The notes under the pieces: generated by a model
What the model was told of the DNA's origin: nothing
What the model saw: the letters and a program-made list of their open reading frames with translations, nothing else
Database searches by the model: none
Part shown: positions 38,291 to 47,682 of the stretch, in pieces
Layout: each line of letters starts with the position of its first letter
Numbering within the stretch: position 1 is the first letter of the stretch
NCBI RefSeq assembly: GCF_002211105.1
Contig: NZ_JPUA01000034.1
Location: forward strand, 194,682-258,681
Source of the DNA: Halomonas campaniensis
GTDB lineage: Bacteria > Pseudomonadota > Gammaproteobacteria > Pseudomonadales > Halomonadaceae
Reading direction: 5' to 3'
Length of the DNA stretch: 64,000 nt
Position numbers and translations under genes: made by a program

Positions 38291-40324
38291 CTATTTGTTT
38301 TCACCCCGAATAATCGCGCTGATTATCCGCCGCCCTGGGTGTAAATGGTCGACCAACGGTGCCTCCAGCGGCATTGGCTCATCGCAGATTCGTGAGGCGA
38401 TTACCTCGGCACAGAGCGGCGCGCTGGCGAGCCCACGCGAGCCGTGGGCGGTGGATATCCACAGGCCGGGATAGTGCCTGCCAGGTGTCTCCGCCACGCG
38501 GGTGGCATCCTTGCTCAGCAGCGAATAGTCTTCCCGCCACGCTTCTGCCACCGGCACCGGCCCTGCGTAAGGGGTTTTGTCGGGGCTTGCTGCACGCACA
38601 GCGGCGCGACCCTTAAGGTGTTCCGGCGTTAGCTCAATGCCTGCCTGTTCCAATTCTTCTACCAGCGCCGGCAGCGTTTGGCGCAGCTCATCGATATTGC
38701 GCTGGTGGTCTTCAGCCGTGACATCAGTCGTCGCTTTATTGGGGACGAAGCTAGCGCCGAAGGTCAGCACGCCATCTAGAGCAGGCGCTACATAGCCGCC
38801 AGCACATACGACGCGTTTAGGGCCCGCCATCTCATCGGGTAGCGTTAGCTCGCTAATCTGGCCACGCACCGACTGCAGCGGCAGCTCAGCAGTTTGTGAA
38901 AAACGATTGGCCAAATGGGCGCTGGCAATCACCACCTGATCCGCCATCAACATGCTGCCATCGGCCAAGTTGAGCTGCCATCCGGTCTCTCGCTGGGTAA
39001 GGGAGCTAACCTCACCTTGCTGCAAGCTAATGCCTGGTTGGCTAAGCAAGTGCTCACACAGCGCCTTGGGCCTTACCCAGCCTGCCTGTGGATAATAAAG
39101 CCCGTGAGGTGCGCTAACGGTGATTGCCGCCGTCTCGGTTAATGTCGGGTTATCCATGCCCGTGACGACTTCAGGTGGCAGCGGGTGTTGCTCGATAAAG
39201 CGCTGCTGGCGGCGCGCCTCTTTATCGCTGCTTGCTAGCTGCACCACGCCGCAGGGCTGCCATAAGGTTTGGTTAGCGTGTTGTTGCGCCAACCAGCGCT
39301 GGCTATACAGCAGTCCAGCGAGATACACCCGGCTTTGGTGATTGGTCTCAGCGGCGAGCTTTACATACAGCGCGCCCTGGCGATTACCCGAACCGCCTGC
39401 ACCGGGCGCCTCGCGCTCGACCACCGTTACCTTAATGCCCCGCCGTGCCAACGCTGCCGCTACGCTGCTTCCCGCCAACCCGGCGCCGACAATTGCGACA
39501 TGCATGGCAGCGTGCTTCTCAGCATGCTTTGAGAAAGCCGCAGGCGGTAGGGTAAACCAGGGCGTGGCCTGGCGTCGGTGATCCGCAGGCGGGGTTTCGA
39601 TACTGCCCGCTAGCATTTCCCGCTTGCGGCCATAGCCCGGCACTTTCTTCCAGTTAAAGCCCGCCGCTTTCAGGCCCCGCTTAACGATGCCTGCGCAGGT
39701 AAAGGTGGCGAAAGTTGCACCGGGGCGAGAACGCGCGGCCATGGCGTTAAACAATTCAGGCTGCCACATATCGGGGTTTTTAGACGGTGCAAAGCCGTCT
39801 AAAAACCAAGCGTCGACCCGGCCATCCAACTGCTCCAGGCGCTCAGTGGTATCGCCAAAATGCAGATCAAGGGTGACGCGATCGGTTAAGTGCAGGCGGT
39901 GAATACCGCTCACAGCGGCGGGCCACTGGGCGCAGAGTGTCTGTGCATAAGTCGCCAGCGAGGGCCAGCTCGCTAATGCTTGTTCAAGGGCGCCTAGCTC
40001 AAGGGGAAACTTCTCTGTGGATAACAGATGCAGCCGTGCACTGGGTGGCGCATGTTGCTCAAAACAGGCCCAGGCGCAGAGCATATTGAGCCCGGTGCCA
40101 AAGCCTGTTTCGCCAATCACAAAGGGCCGCGCGGCTTCCCAGGCGGCAAAACGCTCGGGAAGGTGGTTGGCGCCTAGAAAAACATGCTCGGTCTCTGCGC
40201 GCCCGTCACCACGGGTGAAATAGATGTCATCAAACGCTGTTGCGTGGGGGGCGCCCTCGTTCCAGGTAAGGGTTGGCATCGTTAATGCCGCAAGCGGTGG
40301 CAAAGCGTTTGAACGTTGGGTCAC
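38291..40324 (-). CDS. mnmC: Bifunctional tRNA wobble-uridine modification enzyme MnmC
   Basis: A 677-residue two-domain enzyme that finishes 5-methylaminomethyl-2-thiouridine at tRNA wobble position 34. The N-terminal domain (about 1-245) is the SAM-dependent methyltransferase MnmC2, with IGETGFGTGLNML and FLDGFAPSKNPDMW. The C-terminal domain (about 275-660) is the FAD-dependent oxidase MnmC1, with the dinucleotide fold VAIVGAGLAGSSVAAALARRG. It is convergent with yheU, nine bases apart. Confidence 0.95.
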   Translation of the reverse strand: MTQRSNALPPLAALTMPTLTWNEGAPHATAFDDIYFTRGDGRAETEHVFLGANHLPERFAAWEAARPFVIGETGFGTGLNMLCAWACFEQHAPPSARLHLLSTEKFPLELGALEQALASWPSLATYAQTLCAQWPAAVSGIHRLHLTDRVTLDLHFGDTTERLEQLDGRVDAWFLDGFAPSKNPDMWQPELFNAMAARSRPGATFATFTCAGIVKRGLKAAGFNWKKVPGYGRKREMLAGSIETPPADHRRQATPWFTLPPAAFSKHAEKHAAMHVAIVGAGLAGSSVAAALARRGIKVTVVEREAPGAGGSGNRQGALYVKLAAETNHQSRVYLAGLLYSQRWLAQQHANQTLWQPCGVVQLASSDKEARRQQRFIEQHPLPPEVVTGMDNPTLTETAAITVSAPHGLYYPQAGWVRPKALCEHLLSQPGISLQQGEVSSLTQRETGWQLNLADGSMLMADQVVIASAHLANRFSQTAELPLQSVRGQISELTLPDEMAGPKRVVCAGGYVAPALDGVLTFGASFVPNKATTDVTAEDHQRNIDELRQTLPALVEELEQAGIELTPEHLKGRAAVRAASPDKTPYAGPVPVAEAWREDYSLLSKDATRVAETPGRHYPGLWISTAHGSRGLASAPLCAEVIASRICDEPMPLEAPLVDHLHPGRRIISAIIRGENK

Positions 40325-40482
40325 GCAGGTATCCGTATTGATGAACAGGTGGTTAAAAAATGATCAATTTGTCAGCGCTGGCGTTATCTCTGGCTTAGCG
40401 CAAAGCGTCCGCCGGGTTTGCACAGAGTTTTCCACAGGCTCTGTGAAAAAGCCGGCGAACCCTCCACACTCGCTTATTGGCG

Positions 40483-40782
40483 TCAAGGCATAACTTTCTT
40501 GAACGGCTTAACAATTACCTTGGCATACACCCCTGCAATCATGTATGGGTCGGCGTCGGCCCAGGCCTGGGCATCTTCCAGGCTGTCGAATTCCGCCACT
40601 ACCAAGCTGCCGGAAAAGCCTGCATCACCAGGATTTTCAGCGTCGATGGCAGGGTGGGGGCCTGCCAGTACCACGCGGCCTTCATCACGCAGCGCTTCCA
40701 GGCGCGCCAAGTGGTCGGGCCGAGCCGCCAAGCGACGCTCTAAGCTATTGGGTACATCTTCACTCATAATGGCATACAGCAT
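40483..40782 (-). CDS. yciI: YciI-like protein
   Basis: A 99-residue protein of the YciI/dimeric alpha-beta barrel family. It carries the [28 protein letters not shown] stretch with the conserved His, and the [25 protein letters not shown] motif with its conserved Asp-Pro-Tyr. The catalytic role is unknown; some relatives are dehalogenase-like. It lies near the rnm and yciO-like genes, which also cluster with yciI in other gammaproteobacteria. The 158-bp gap to mnmC holds a palindrome (CACAGAG/CTCTGTG near 40419-40443) and no gene. Confidence 0.88.
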   Translation of the reverse strand: MLYAIMSEDVPNSLERRLAARPDHLARLEALRDEGRVVLAGPHPAIDAENPGDAGFSGSLVVAEFDSLEDAQAWADADPYMIAGVYAKVIVKPFKKVMP

Positions 40783-40926
40783 TTAGGTATAACTCCTTGA
40801 TAAGACGAGGATGGAAAGTAACCGTTAATTGACCGCACTGGCATAAGCGCGCACCATATCTTACCCATTGCAAAGGGGTTATTCACAGCTGAAAAGCGCA
40901 TTCTGACAAACTGGCCACACGGCGTC

Positions 40927-41847
40927 ATGCTTATGCCTCGACTTCCCACTACCTTTGATGCCGATCAGCGCTACCCAGTTGATTTGCACATGCACTCAAC
41001 CGCTTCCGATGGCGCCTTAACGCCCACCGAGCTGGTAACCCTGTGTGCTGAACGCGGGCTGACGCACATGTCGCTCACCGATCACGATACCATGGACGGC
41101 ATTGAAGAAGCGGGCCACGCGGCGGGGCAAGCAGGGCTGTGTCTTATCCCCGGCTGTGAGTTATCCACACGCTGGCAGGGCGTCAATATCCATGTGGTGG
41201 CGCTGATGCCCGGTGGCTTGCAGGGAGCGCTGGTGGAAGGCCTGATTCAGCAGCGTGAAGCGCGGATTCAGCGTGCAGCAGTGATCGCCGAAAGGCTGGA
41301 AAAAGTCGGTTTATCCAACGCGCTGGAAAAAGCGCGACTGCACGCAGGCAGTGATCGCCCGCTAGGCCGCCCGGACTTTGCCCGCGCGCTGGTGGCGGAA
41401 GGCGTGGTGCCCGACTGGGCCAGCGCCTTCAAGCGCTATCTGGGCAGCGGCAAAAAGGGCGATGTTAAAGCTCACTGGCCGGAAATTAGCGAAGCGGTGG
41501 GCTGGATTGTCGATTCCGGAGGCGTCGCGGTCATTGCCCATCCACTGCGCCACGGTTTAACCCGGCGTAAGCGTGGCCTGTTGATGGATACCTTCCAGGC
41601 GGCGGGCGGCCAAGCGGTCGAACTGGTCAGCGGCCAGCAGAACCCGGACAGCACCCGCGACCTGGCGCGTCAGCTAGTGGAGCGCGACCTTTATGCCTCC
41701 ATGGGCAGCGATTTTCACTTCCCTGGCAGTCATGCGGCCCCCGGTAGCATGAGCCTAGTGCCGCGCACGGCGGCGCCACCCATATGGCAGCATCCCCGGT
41801 TGGTTCACCTGCGCGATGCTCCGCCAGGCAGGCTGGAAGCGGGATGA
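40927..41847 (+). CDS. rnm: PHP-domain 5'-3' exoribonuclease (RNase AM/YciV-like)
   Basis: A 306-residue polymerase-and-histidinol-phosphatase (PHP) metalloenzyme. Metal ligands are visible in DLHMHSTASDGALTP near residue 20, LTDHDTMDG near 50, GCELSTRW, VIAHPLRHG near 203 and GSDFHFPGSH near 265. The E. coli homologue trims rRNA 5' ends and hydrolyses 3',5'-bisphosphonucleotides. The start at 40927 or the ATG two codons on are both possible. yciO-like follows, as in E. coli. Confidence 0.92.
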   Translation: MLMPRLPTTFDADQRYPVDLHMHSTASDGALTPTELVTLCAERGLTHMSLTDHDTMDGIEEAGHAAGQAGLCLIPGCELSTRWQGVNIHVVALMPGGLQGALVEGLIQQREARIQRAAVIAERLEKVGLSNALEKARLHAGSDRPLGRPDFARALVAEGVVPDWASAFKRYLGSGKKGDVKAHWPEISEAVGWIVDSGGVAVIAHPLRHGLTRRKRGLLMDTFQAAGGQAVELVSGQQNPDSTRDLARQLVERDLYASMGSDFHFPGSHAAPGSMSLVPRTAAPPIWQHPRLVHLRDAPPGRLEAG

Positions 41848-41904
41848 TTCGCTTAGCGCTTAAGCTATGCTGTAATGAATAATGCCTACGGATAGGAGTA
41901 AGTA

Positions 41905-42528
41905 ATGAGTCAATATTTTCAGATTCACCCGGAAAACCCCCAGAAGCGCCTCATCGACCAGGCGATTGCGATCATTCGTAAAGGCGGTGTGGTCGCGTAC
42001 CCCACCGATTCGGGCTATGCCCTTGGCTGCCACCTGGGTGAGAAAAAAGCCATCGAGAAGATTAAGTGGATACGTTCGCTGGACGATAAACACAACTTCA
42101 CCCTGGTGTGCTCAGATCTTTCGGAAATTGGCACCTACGCCAAGGTGGATAACGATGTGTTCCGGTTGCTGAAAGCCCACACCCCAGGGCCTTACACCTA
42201 TATTCTGGATGCTACCTCAGAAGTGCCGCGCCTGCTGCTGCACCCCAAGCGTCGCTCCATTGGCGTACGCGTGCCGGATCACCGCATTACCCACGCATTA
42301 TTGGCCGCACTGGGTGAGCCATTGATGAGCGTCACGTTGATTCCGGTGGGCGATGACCTGCCCATGAACGACCCGGAAGAGATCCGCGAGCGTTTTGGCG
42401 CCCACCTGGATGCCATTATCGACGGCGGCGCCTGCCATTTAGACCCCACCAGCGTCATCGACCTACGCGAACTGCCGCCGAAAATCATCCGTGAAGGGCG
42501 CGGCGATATCTCTCCTTTCGTCGTTTAA
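41905..42528 (+). CDS. yciO: Sua5/YciO/YrdC-family protein (YciO-like)
   Basis: A 207-residue protein of the threonylcarbamoyl-AMP synthase fold. Signature stretches are GGVVAYPTDSGYALGC near residue 30, the KRSIGVRVPDHRIT region (RRSIGVRVPDH) and HLDAIIDGGACHLDPTSVID. The PTDSGYALGC form and the rnm neighbour indicate the YciO branch, not TsaC. ATAGGAGTAAGT precedes the ATG. The substrate in vivo is not settled. Confidence 0.92.
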   Translation: MSQYFQIHPENPQKRLIDQAIAIIRKGGVVAYPTDSGYALGCHLGEKKAIEKIKWIRSLDDKHNFTLVCSDLSEIGTYAKVDNDVFRLLKAHTPGPYTYILDATSEVPRLLLHPKRRSIGVRVPDHRITHALLAALGEPLMSVTLIPVGDDLPMNDPEEIRERFGAHLDAIIDGGACHLDPTSVIDLRELPPKIIREGRGDISPFVV

Positions 42529-42544
42529 AAGCACACTTCAAGAC

Positions 42545-42587
42545 AAATCCCCGGTTCGTAATATTAGTGAACGGGGGATTTTTTTCT
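42545..42587 (+). terminator. Terminator of the rnm-yciO unit
   Basis: A 13-bp stem with one mismatch (AAATCCCCGGTTC at 42545, GAACGGGGGATTT at 42569) followed by further T to 42585. It starts 16 bp after the yciO-like stop codon. Confidence 0.85.
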
Positions 42588-42719
42588 GTTTTTAGTTATT
42601 TGATTGTTCAATGAAAATAAAATATGATCCTTACGGTTCTTTTCGATAATAAATCGTAATCCTTTAAGGCGAGGAATCGCCTCGTCTTTTTGAGATTGCC
42701 TATCCCTGGAGATCATTCA

Positions 42720-43496
42720 ATGACGATGCCATTCCCTTCTCGCCTCTGCACCCTTGCAGCCCTAGCCAGCCTTGCCGCTTTACCACTGACCAGCCACGCG
42801 GATAGCGATGACGCAGAAATGTGTGCCCAGGAAGCCTATGCAATGGGCCTGCGCTATCAACAGCAGTCTGCTGAAGCCGCTGCTCTGCAGCGTCAGGGTT
42901 TTGCCCTCGCCACCTACCGGCTTGAAGATCAGATTGAGGCGCATGGCGGCAGTGATGGCTTAGCGATCATTACCGACCTGGATGAAACGGTACTGGATAA
43001 CAGCGCGCTGTTGGTTCGCGATATGCAGGCGTGCCACGACTACACCACCTGGGATACATGGAAGCATTGGGAGCGTGAAGGCGAGCCGCGTTTAATGCCG
43101 GGGGCCAAAGACTTCCTGGATTACGCGGACGAGCAGGGCGTGGCCATTTTTTATGTCTCTGATCGCTACCAGGAGAACGAGGCCGACACTATCGCCACCT
43201 TGGAAGCGCTAGAGCTGCCCCAGGTCTCTGAACAGAGTGTGATGTTGCTGGGGCCTGCCAAGGCGGAGCGCCGCGCGGAAGTGGTGGATAACCACACCCT
43301 GGTGATGCAGCTGGGTGATTCCCTTCATGATTTCGCGGGTGACTTCGCGGGCGCCGACCTTGATCAGCAGCATGCACTTGTTGAGGAGAATGCCGAGCGT
43401 TTTGGCAACGACTGGATCGTGTTCCCCAACGCTACCTATGGCGCCTGGAGCGAGGCTGAGTTAGACGCCTGGGAAGCCCCACACGAAGTGGAGTGA
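42720..43496 (+). CDS. Secreted HAD-type acid phosphatase, class C-like
   Basis: 258 residues. A signal peptide (MPFPSRLCTLAALASLAALPLTSHA) is followed by the HAD catalytic motif ITDLDETVLDNSALL near residue 87. The acid-phosphatase layout continues with WKHWEREGEPRLMPGAKDFLDYA, FYVSDRYQ, LGDSLHDF and FPNATYG. These match the lipoprotein e(P4)/class C family, which removes phosphate from nucleotides in the periplasm. There is no lipobox Cys at the cleavage site. The start at 42720 has TGGAGA upstream. A short hairpin (GGCGA near 42668) precedes it. Confidence 0.88.
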   Translation: MTMPFPSRLCTLAALASLAALPLTSHADSDDAEMCAQEAYAMGLRYQQQSAEAAALQRQGFALATYRLEDQIEAHGGSDGLAIITDLDETVLDNSALLVRDMQACHDYTTWDTWKHWEREGEPRLMPGAKDFLDYADEQGVAIFYVSDRYQENEADTIATLEALELPQVSEQSVMLLGPAKAERRAEVVDNHTLVMQLGDSLHDFAGDFAGADLDQQHALVEENAERFGNDWIVFPNATYGAWSEAELDAWEAPHEVE

Positions 43497-43562
43497 TCGG
43501 TTAAATAACTACTCTGTACCGCACTGAATAAACGTTGCGCGCCCCTGGTTTGGCTATCTGGT

Positions 43563-44450
43563 TTAGCTATCCTGGGGCGCGTTTTTGTCGTCGTCTTTTT
43601 TCCGCGGGTCTTCGCTGTCTTCGTCTAACCAAGTGCCGCAGCGCAGGCAGTAGCGGGCGCGTTTTTCATGACGTTCGTGACCGCAGCCGGGGCAGGCTTC
43701 TTCTGAGTAACGCTCTTCACGGATCGAGCGAATCACCTGAGCGGAGAATACCCCCGTAGGCACGGCAATGATTGAGTAGCCGAGCAGCATCAGAATCACG
43801 GTAATGGATTTGCCCAGCGAGGTAGCAGGCACAATGTCGCCGTAGCCGACGGTGGTCATGCTGACGATAGCCCAGTACATGGACATGGGAATACTGGTAA
43901 AGCCCGCCTCGGGAGACTCTATGGTGTACATCAAGGCTGCGAAAAGCGTGATGACCATCAAGATGGCGCTAAAGAATAGCAGAATCTGACGCAGACTCCG
44001 TTTGAGTGCATCCAGCAGCAGTCGCGCTTCGCCGACAAACTCCATCAGGCGCAGAATACGAAAAATACGCAGTACCCGCAGCAGACGAACAATCACCAGT
44101 CCGTGGGCACCGGGTACCAAAAGCACTAGCCATGTGGGCAGCACGGCAATCAGATCGACGATCCCGTAAAAGCTTCTTAAATAGAGCGTCGGCTTTTCCA
44201 GGCAGTAGATACGTAGCGCCAGTTCAATGGTGAAAAGCAGCGTAAACATCCATTCAAGGTAGAAAAACACTTCACCATAGCGTTCGTCATAACTCTCGAT
44301 ACTGTCCAACATTATGACCGTGACACTCATCAGAATGGCCACGATCAAGGCGATATCAAAGGCTTTTGCCCCCGGCGTGTCAGACTCAAAGATGATATGA
44401 AATAGGCGGGTGCGTAGGCCTTCTGCACCGGGTGTTAGGTGAAAATTCAT
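43563..44450 (-). CDS. Voltage-gated-type K+ channel with C-terminal zinc ribbon
   Basis: A 295-residue six-helix cation channel. The S4 helix carries Arg at 122, 125, 128, 131 and 134 (VRLLRVLRIFRILRL), so a voltage sensor is likely. The pore has TTVGYGD at 199-205, the K+ selectivity filter. After S6 the cytoplasmic tail holds a zinc-ribbon pattern, CPGC at 253-256 and CLRC at 268-271, then an Asp/Lys-rich end. The ribbon is unusual for a channel. The gene lies between a phosphatase and a CYTH gene with no functional link evident. Confidence 0.92.
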   Translation of the reverse strand: MNFHLTPGAEGLRTRLFHIIFESDTPGAKAFDIALIVAILMSVTVIMLDSIESYDERYGEVFFYLEWMFTLLFTIELALRIYCLEKPTLYLRSFYGIVDLIAVLPTWLVLLVPGAHGLVIVRLLRVLRIFRILRLMEFVGEARLLLDALKRSLRQILLFFSAILMVITLFAALMYTIESPEAGFTSIPMSMYWAIVSMTTVGYGDIVPATSLGKSITVILMLLGYSIIAVPTGVFSAQVIRSIREERYSEEACPGCGHERHEKRARYCLRCGTWLDEDSEDPRKKDDDKNAPQDS

Positions 44451-44501
44451 CGCATCATCCTGAAGTGAGCCTCAATGCTGTGCTAAAAAGGGTGTTAAAC
44501 G

Positions 44502-45413
44502 CTAGCGTAGCGCGGTTTGGTACGCCAAGCGATGGGCGAGTGCCAATGCCGCTTTACCGTAGGCAGCCTTGGGCTGGCCGTACGCATCGAGCGCCCCAGG
44601 AAGCGCCTGAGCATAAGCGCGTGCGGTGGCATCCAGTTCGGGATGCTCGGCGAGGGTGGCCAGCGCCTGCTGAGCATCGTTTAGAAAGCTGGCTTGTTGG
44701 TTGTCGTGGTAGGCGTCCAGCGCCAGCGTGGCACGGTGGAGCCACTCCGCCGGCGAGTGCGCTTCGGGGAGAGGCCAGTGTCGGGTGCTAAGGGCATTGC
44801 CACGGGATGCCTTGCTGCTGTCCGAAGGTCGCAGCGGCACTCGCTCAGCCAGCGTTAAGGCCAACGCCCACAGTGCTTCCGGCTCGCCGCCTTTTAATTC
44901 CAGCTCTGCTTCGCGAATGGGCGTGCGGTAGCCACCGCTAATAATCTCGCCCTCATCCAACACCAGCTCGATATGGCTCTCCTGGCCGTGCGCGCTCTCT
45001 TTTAGCTGCCAACTGTGCCGTGTGAAATCGGTGCTGAGCTGGGGTACGAGGGCATCTAACACACCGCTAAGCTCACCTTGAAAAGGAGGTAGCTCGGCAA
45101 GCGAGGAGAGATCCAACTGGGGGCCAGCCACCTGCCACTCCCACTCTTCGCGTTGCGAGAGCCCGCCGCCACCCTGTCCGGCGGTTTTTACCGTTTGCAG
45201 CACTTGGCCATCTACCTGGCGCAGGCGCAGCGCAATGCGTGCCTTGGCCAAATCGCCCTGGGGGGTATCAAAGTAGGTGTTGGTCAGCGCTTGCTTACGT
45301 ACGGGATGAGAAGCGAGATGAGGGTGTTGAGCCAACGCCGCAGGCCCTGCGGGGGCAAGGGCCAGCTTAAGTTCCACTTCCATGGGGTTTGGGCTTTTCA
45401 TGATGCTCGCCAC
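44502..45413 (-). CDS. CYTH-domain protein (inorganic triphosphatase-like)
   Basis: 303 residues. The CYTH signature EVELK is near residue 12, and metal-binding Glu/Arg/Lys strands alternate after it (TNTYFDTP, ARIALRLRQV, IREAELELKGG). The domain resembles E. coli YgiF, which hydrolyses tripolyphosphate. Residues about 215-300 are a helical extension that is too short to be a full CHAD domain. Start codons at MASIMK and MKSPN are both possible. Confidence 0.85.
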   Translation of the reverse strand: MASIMKSPNPMEVELKLALAPAGPAALAQHPHLASHPVRKQALTNTYFDTPQGDLAKARIALRLRQVDGQVLQTVKTAGQGGGGLSQREEWEWQVAGPQLDLSSLAELPPFQGELSGVLDALVPQLSTDFTRHSWQLKESAHGQESHIELVLDEGEIISGGYRTPIREAELELKGGEPEALWALALTLAERVPLRPSDSSKASRGNALSTRHWPLPEAHSPAEWLHRATLALDAYHDNQQASFLNDAQQALATLAEHPELDATARAYAQALPGALDAYGQPKAAYGKAALALAHRLAYQTALR

Positions 45414-45538
45414 CTCGTTATCGTGACATTTAGATGAATATTTGATTACATTTGTGAACTTTTCATGACGGCGGCGGGCGCACTCTTTATACTGGCGCCG
45501 CCATTTCCCGGCTCCCCGAAAATAGGCTAAAAGGCATT

Positions 45539-46219
45539 ATGGTTACCTCCAATCCTTTTTCTTCGATGTTTGGCCGCTCGCCATTCCAGCCGCTATTGGC
45601 CCATATCGTCAAGGCGAATGAGTGCGCCGATCAGCTATTGCCGTTTTTTGAAGCGACCCTGGCTGATGACTGGGACAAAGCGGCTGAGCTGCGCGAAAAC
45701 GTCACCCGTTTAGAGCATGACGCCGATACGCTGAAAACAGAGCTGCGGTTGAATCTACCCAACACCCTGTTTTTGCCAGTGTCGCGCTCTGACCTGCTCG
45801 ACCTGATCAGCGTACAGGACAAAATCGCCAATAAGGTGCGTGACATTACCGGCATTATGCTGGGGCGTAAAATGCGCGTGCCGGATGAACTTGCCGAGCC
45901 GATGCGCAATTACATCCGCACCAGCGTTGCCTGTGTGGCCCAAGCGCGCCAAGCGCTGGAGGAGCTCAAGGATCTGCTTGAGTCCGGCTTTGGCAAAAAC
46001 GTTTCTGACGTGATGCAGAAAATGATCCGTGAGCTGCACACCCTCGAACACCAAGCCGATGACCAACAGATCACCATTCGCCGTCAGCTGTTTTCGCTTG
46101 AAAGCCAGCTACCACCAGTGGATGTGATCTTTCTTTACAAGATCATTGAATGGGTTGGCGAACTATCCGACCGCGCCGAGCGCGTGGGTAGCCGTCTGCA
46201 GATCCTGACTGCCCGCTAA
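45539..46219 (+). CDS. DUF47/PhoU-like phosphate transport regulator
   Basis: A 226-residue helical protein of the TIGR00153/DUF47 family, the PhoU-like partner of Pit-type transporters. It shows RSPFQPLLAHIVKANECADQLLPFFEA at the start, LEHDADTLKTELRLNLP near 57 and ISVQDKIANKVRDITGIML near 83. The pit gene follows 10 bp downstream, so the two form an operon. The ATG is 45539. Confidence 0.92.
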   Translation: MVTSNPFSSMFGRSPFQPLLAHIVKANECADQLLPFFEATLADDWDKAAELRENVTRLEHDADTLKTELRLNLPNTLFLPVSRSDLLDLISVQDKIANKVRDITGIMLGRKMRVPDELAEPMRNYIRTSVACVAQARQALEELKDLLESGFGKNVSDVMQKMIRELHTLEHQADDQQITIRRQLFSLESQLPPVDVIFLYKIIEWVGELSDRAERVGSRLQILTAR

Positions 46220-46229
46220 GGGGACTTTC

Positions 46230-47495
46230 ATGCTGATTATTGCCCAGCACGGTGAAATCTTTATCATCCTGGCCTGTTTGTTTGGCTTTTTCATGGCCTG
46301 GGGCGTTGGCGCCAACGACGTCGCCAATGCCATGGGAACCTCGGTAGGGTCGAAAGCGATCACTATCAAGCAGGCCATCCTGATTGCGGTCATTTTTGAA
46401 TTCCTGGGTGCCTGGCTAGCCGGTGGCGAAGTTACCAATACGATTCGTAAAGGTATCATCGACCCCGAGCTGCTACAGGGTGACCCGCAATTGCTGGTCT
46501 ACGGCATGCTGGCAGCACTGCTGGCGGCGGGAACATGGTTGCTAGTGGCTTCCATGAAAGGCTGGCCGGTTTCCACGACGCACTCAATTGTCGGTGCGAT
46601 CGTAGGCTTTGCGGTGGCAGGGCTAGGCCCTGCCACCGTGGACTGGGGCGCGGTAGGCAAGATTGCCGCCAGTTGGGTGGTCTCCCCCTTGTTAGCAGGC
46701 ACCATCGGTTTCGTGCTGTTTAAATCGGTACACCACCTGATTTTCGAGGACGCCAACCCATTCTCGGCCGCCAAACGCTACGTACCCGGCTATGTGTTTC
46801 TGGTAGGTTTCATCGTTTCGATGGTCACGCTGACCAAAGGGTTATCCCATGTTGGGCTGGATCTAACCTTCAATCAAAGCCTACTGCTATCGATCCTGCT
46901 GGGCCTGGTGATCATGTTTGTTGGCCTGATCATGCAGCGGCGTATCAAGTTCGAGCACAATACCAATGACCACTTCGGCTATGCCAACGTAGAGCGCGTG
47001 TTCGGCGTGCTGATGATCTTCACCGCTTGCGCCATGGCCTTTGCCCACGGCTCCAACGATGTGGCGAATGCGGTTGGCCCGCTGGCGGCAGTCATCAGCG
47101 TGGTGCAAACCGGTGGTGAAATTGGCGGCTCTGCACTGGTGCCTTGGTGGGTGCTGGTACTTGGCGGCGGCGGCATCGTGGTGGGTCTGGTCACCTACGG
47201 TCATAAGGTCATCGCTACCGTGGGCACCGGGATTACGGAGCTGACCCCCAGCCGTGGCTTTGCCGCTACCCTGGCGGCCGCTACTACGGTGGTGCTGGCC
47301 TCGGGCACTGGCCTGCCGATTTCGACGACCCACACACTGGTAGGGGCCATTTTAGGCGTCGGCCTTGCGCGCGGTATGACAGCTCTCAACCTGCGGGTTA
47401 TCGGCACTATTGCAGCGTCGTGGCTGATTACGCTGCCCGCAGGGGCAGGTCTCGCGATTCTGTTCTTCTTTATGTTCAAGGGCATGTTTGGCTAA
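46230..47495 (+). CDS. pit: Low-affinity inorganic phosphate transporter, PiT family
   Basis: A 421-residue membrane protein with about ten to twelve helices. The duplicated PiT signatures are GANDVANAMGTSVGSKAIT near residue 27 and HGSNDVANAVGPLAAV near 273, together with STTHSIVGAIVGF and STTHTLVGAILGVG. It takes up metal phosphate with H+ or Na+. The DUF47 gene directly upstream is the usual partner. Confidence 0.95.
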   Translation: MLIIAQHGEIFIILACLFGFFMAWGVGANDVANAMGTSVGSKAITIKQAILIAVIFEFLGAWLAGGEVTNTIRKGIIDPELLQGDPQLLVYGMLAALLAAGTWLLVASMKGWPVSTTHSIVGAIVGFAVAGLGPATVDWGAVGKIAASWVVSPLLAGTIGFVLFKSVHHLIFEDANPFSAAKRYVPGYVFLVGFIVSMVTLTKGLSHVGLDLTFNQSLLLSILLGLVIMFVGLIMQRRIKFEHNTNDHFGYANVERVFGVLMIFTACAMAFAHGSNDVANAVGPLAAVISVVQTGGEIGGSALVPWWVLVLGGGGIVVGLVTYGHKVIATVGTGITELTPSRGFAATLAAATTVVLASGTGLPISTTHTLVGAILGVGLARGMTALNLRVIGTIAASWLITLPAGAGLAILFFFMFKGMFG

Positions 47496-47538
47496 AAACA
47501 GGCTCAAATGCGCTTAGCAGTAGCAAAGCCATACCATC

Positions 47539-47608
47539 ACAGCGGCATCTTCATGTTTATCTGCATTAGATCGAGCAGATTTGCATTAGAAGGTGCCGCT
47601 GTTTTTTG
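47539..47608 (+). terminator. Terminator of the DUF47-pit operon
   Basis: The long hairpin arm ACAGCGGCA (47539) pairs with TGCCGCTGT (47594) and is followed by six T (47602-47607). An inner stem (ATCTGC/GCAGAT) and a direct repeat TGCATTAGA lie within the loop. Confidence 0.75.
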
Positions 47609-47682
47609 TGCTCTGGTAAAGTAACCCGGTTGGATGTCATAAACGCTTGGTTTTTCTTTCACCTGCTGCCGGAGAGCGGCCC

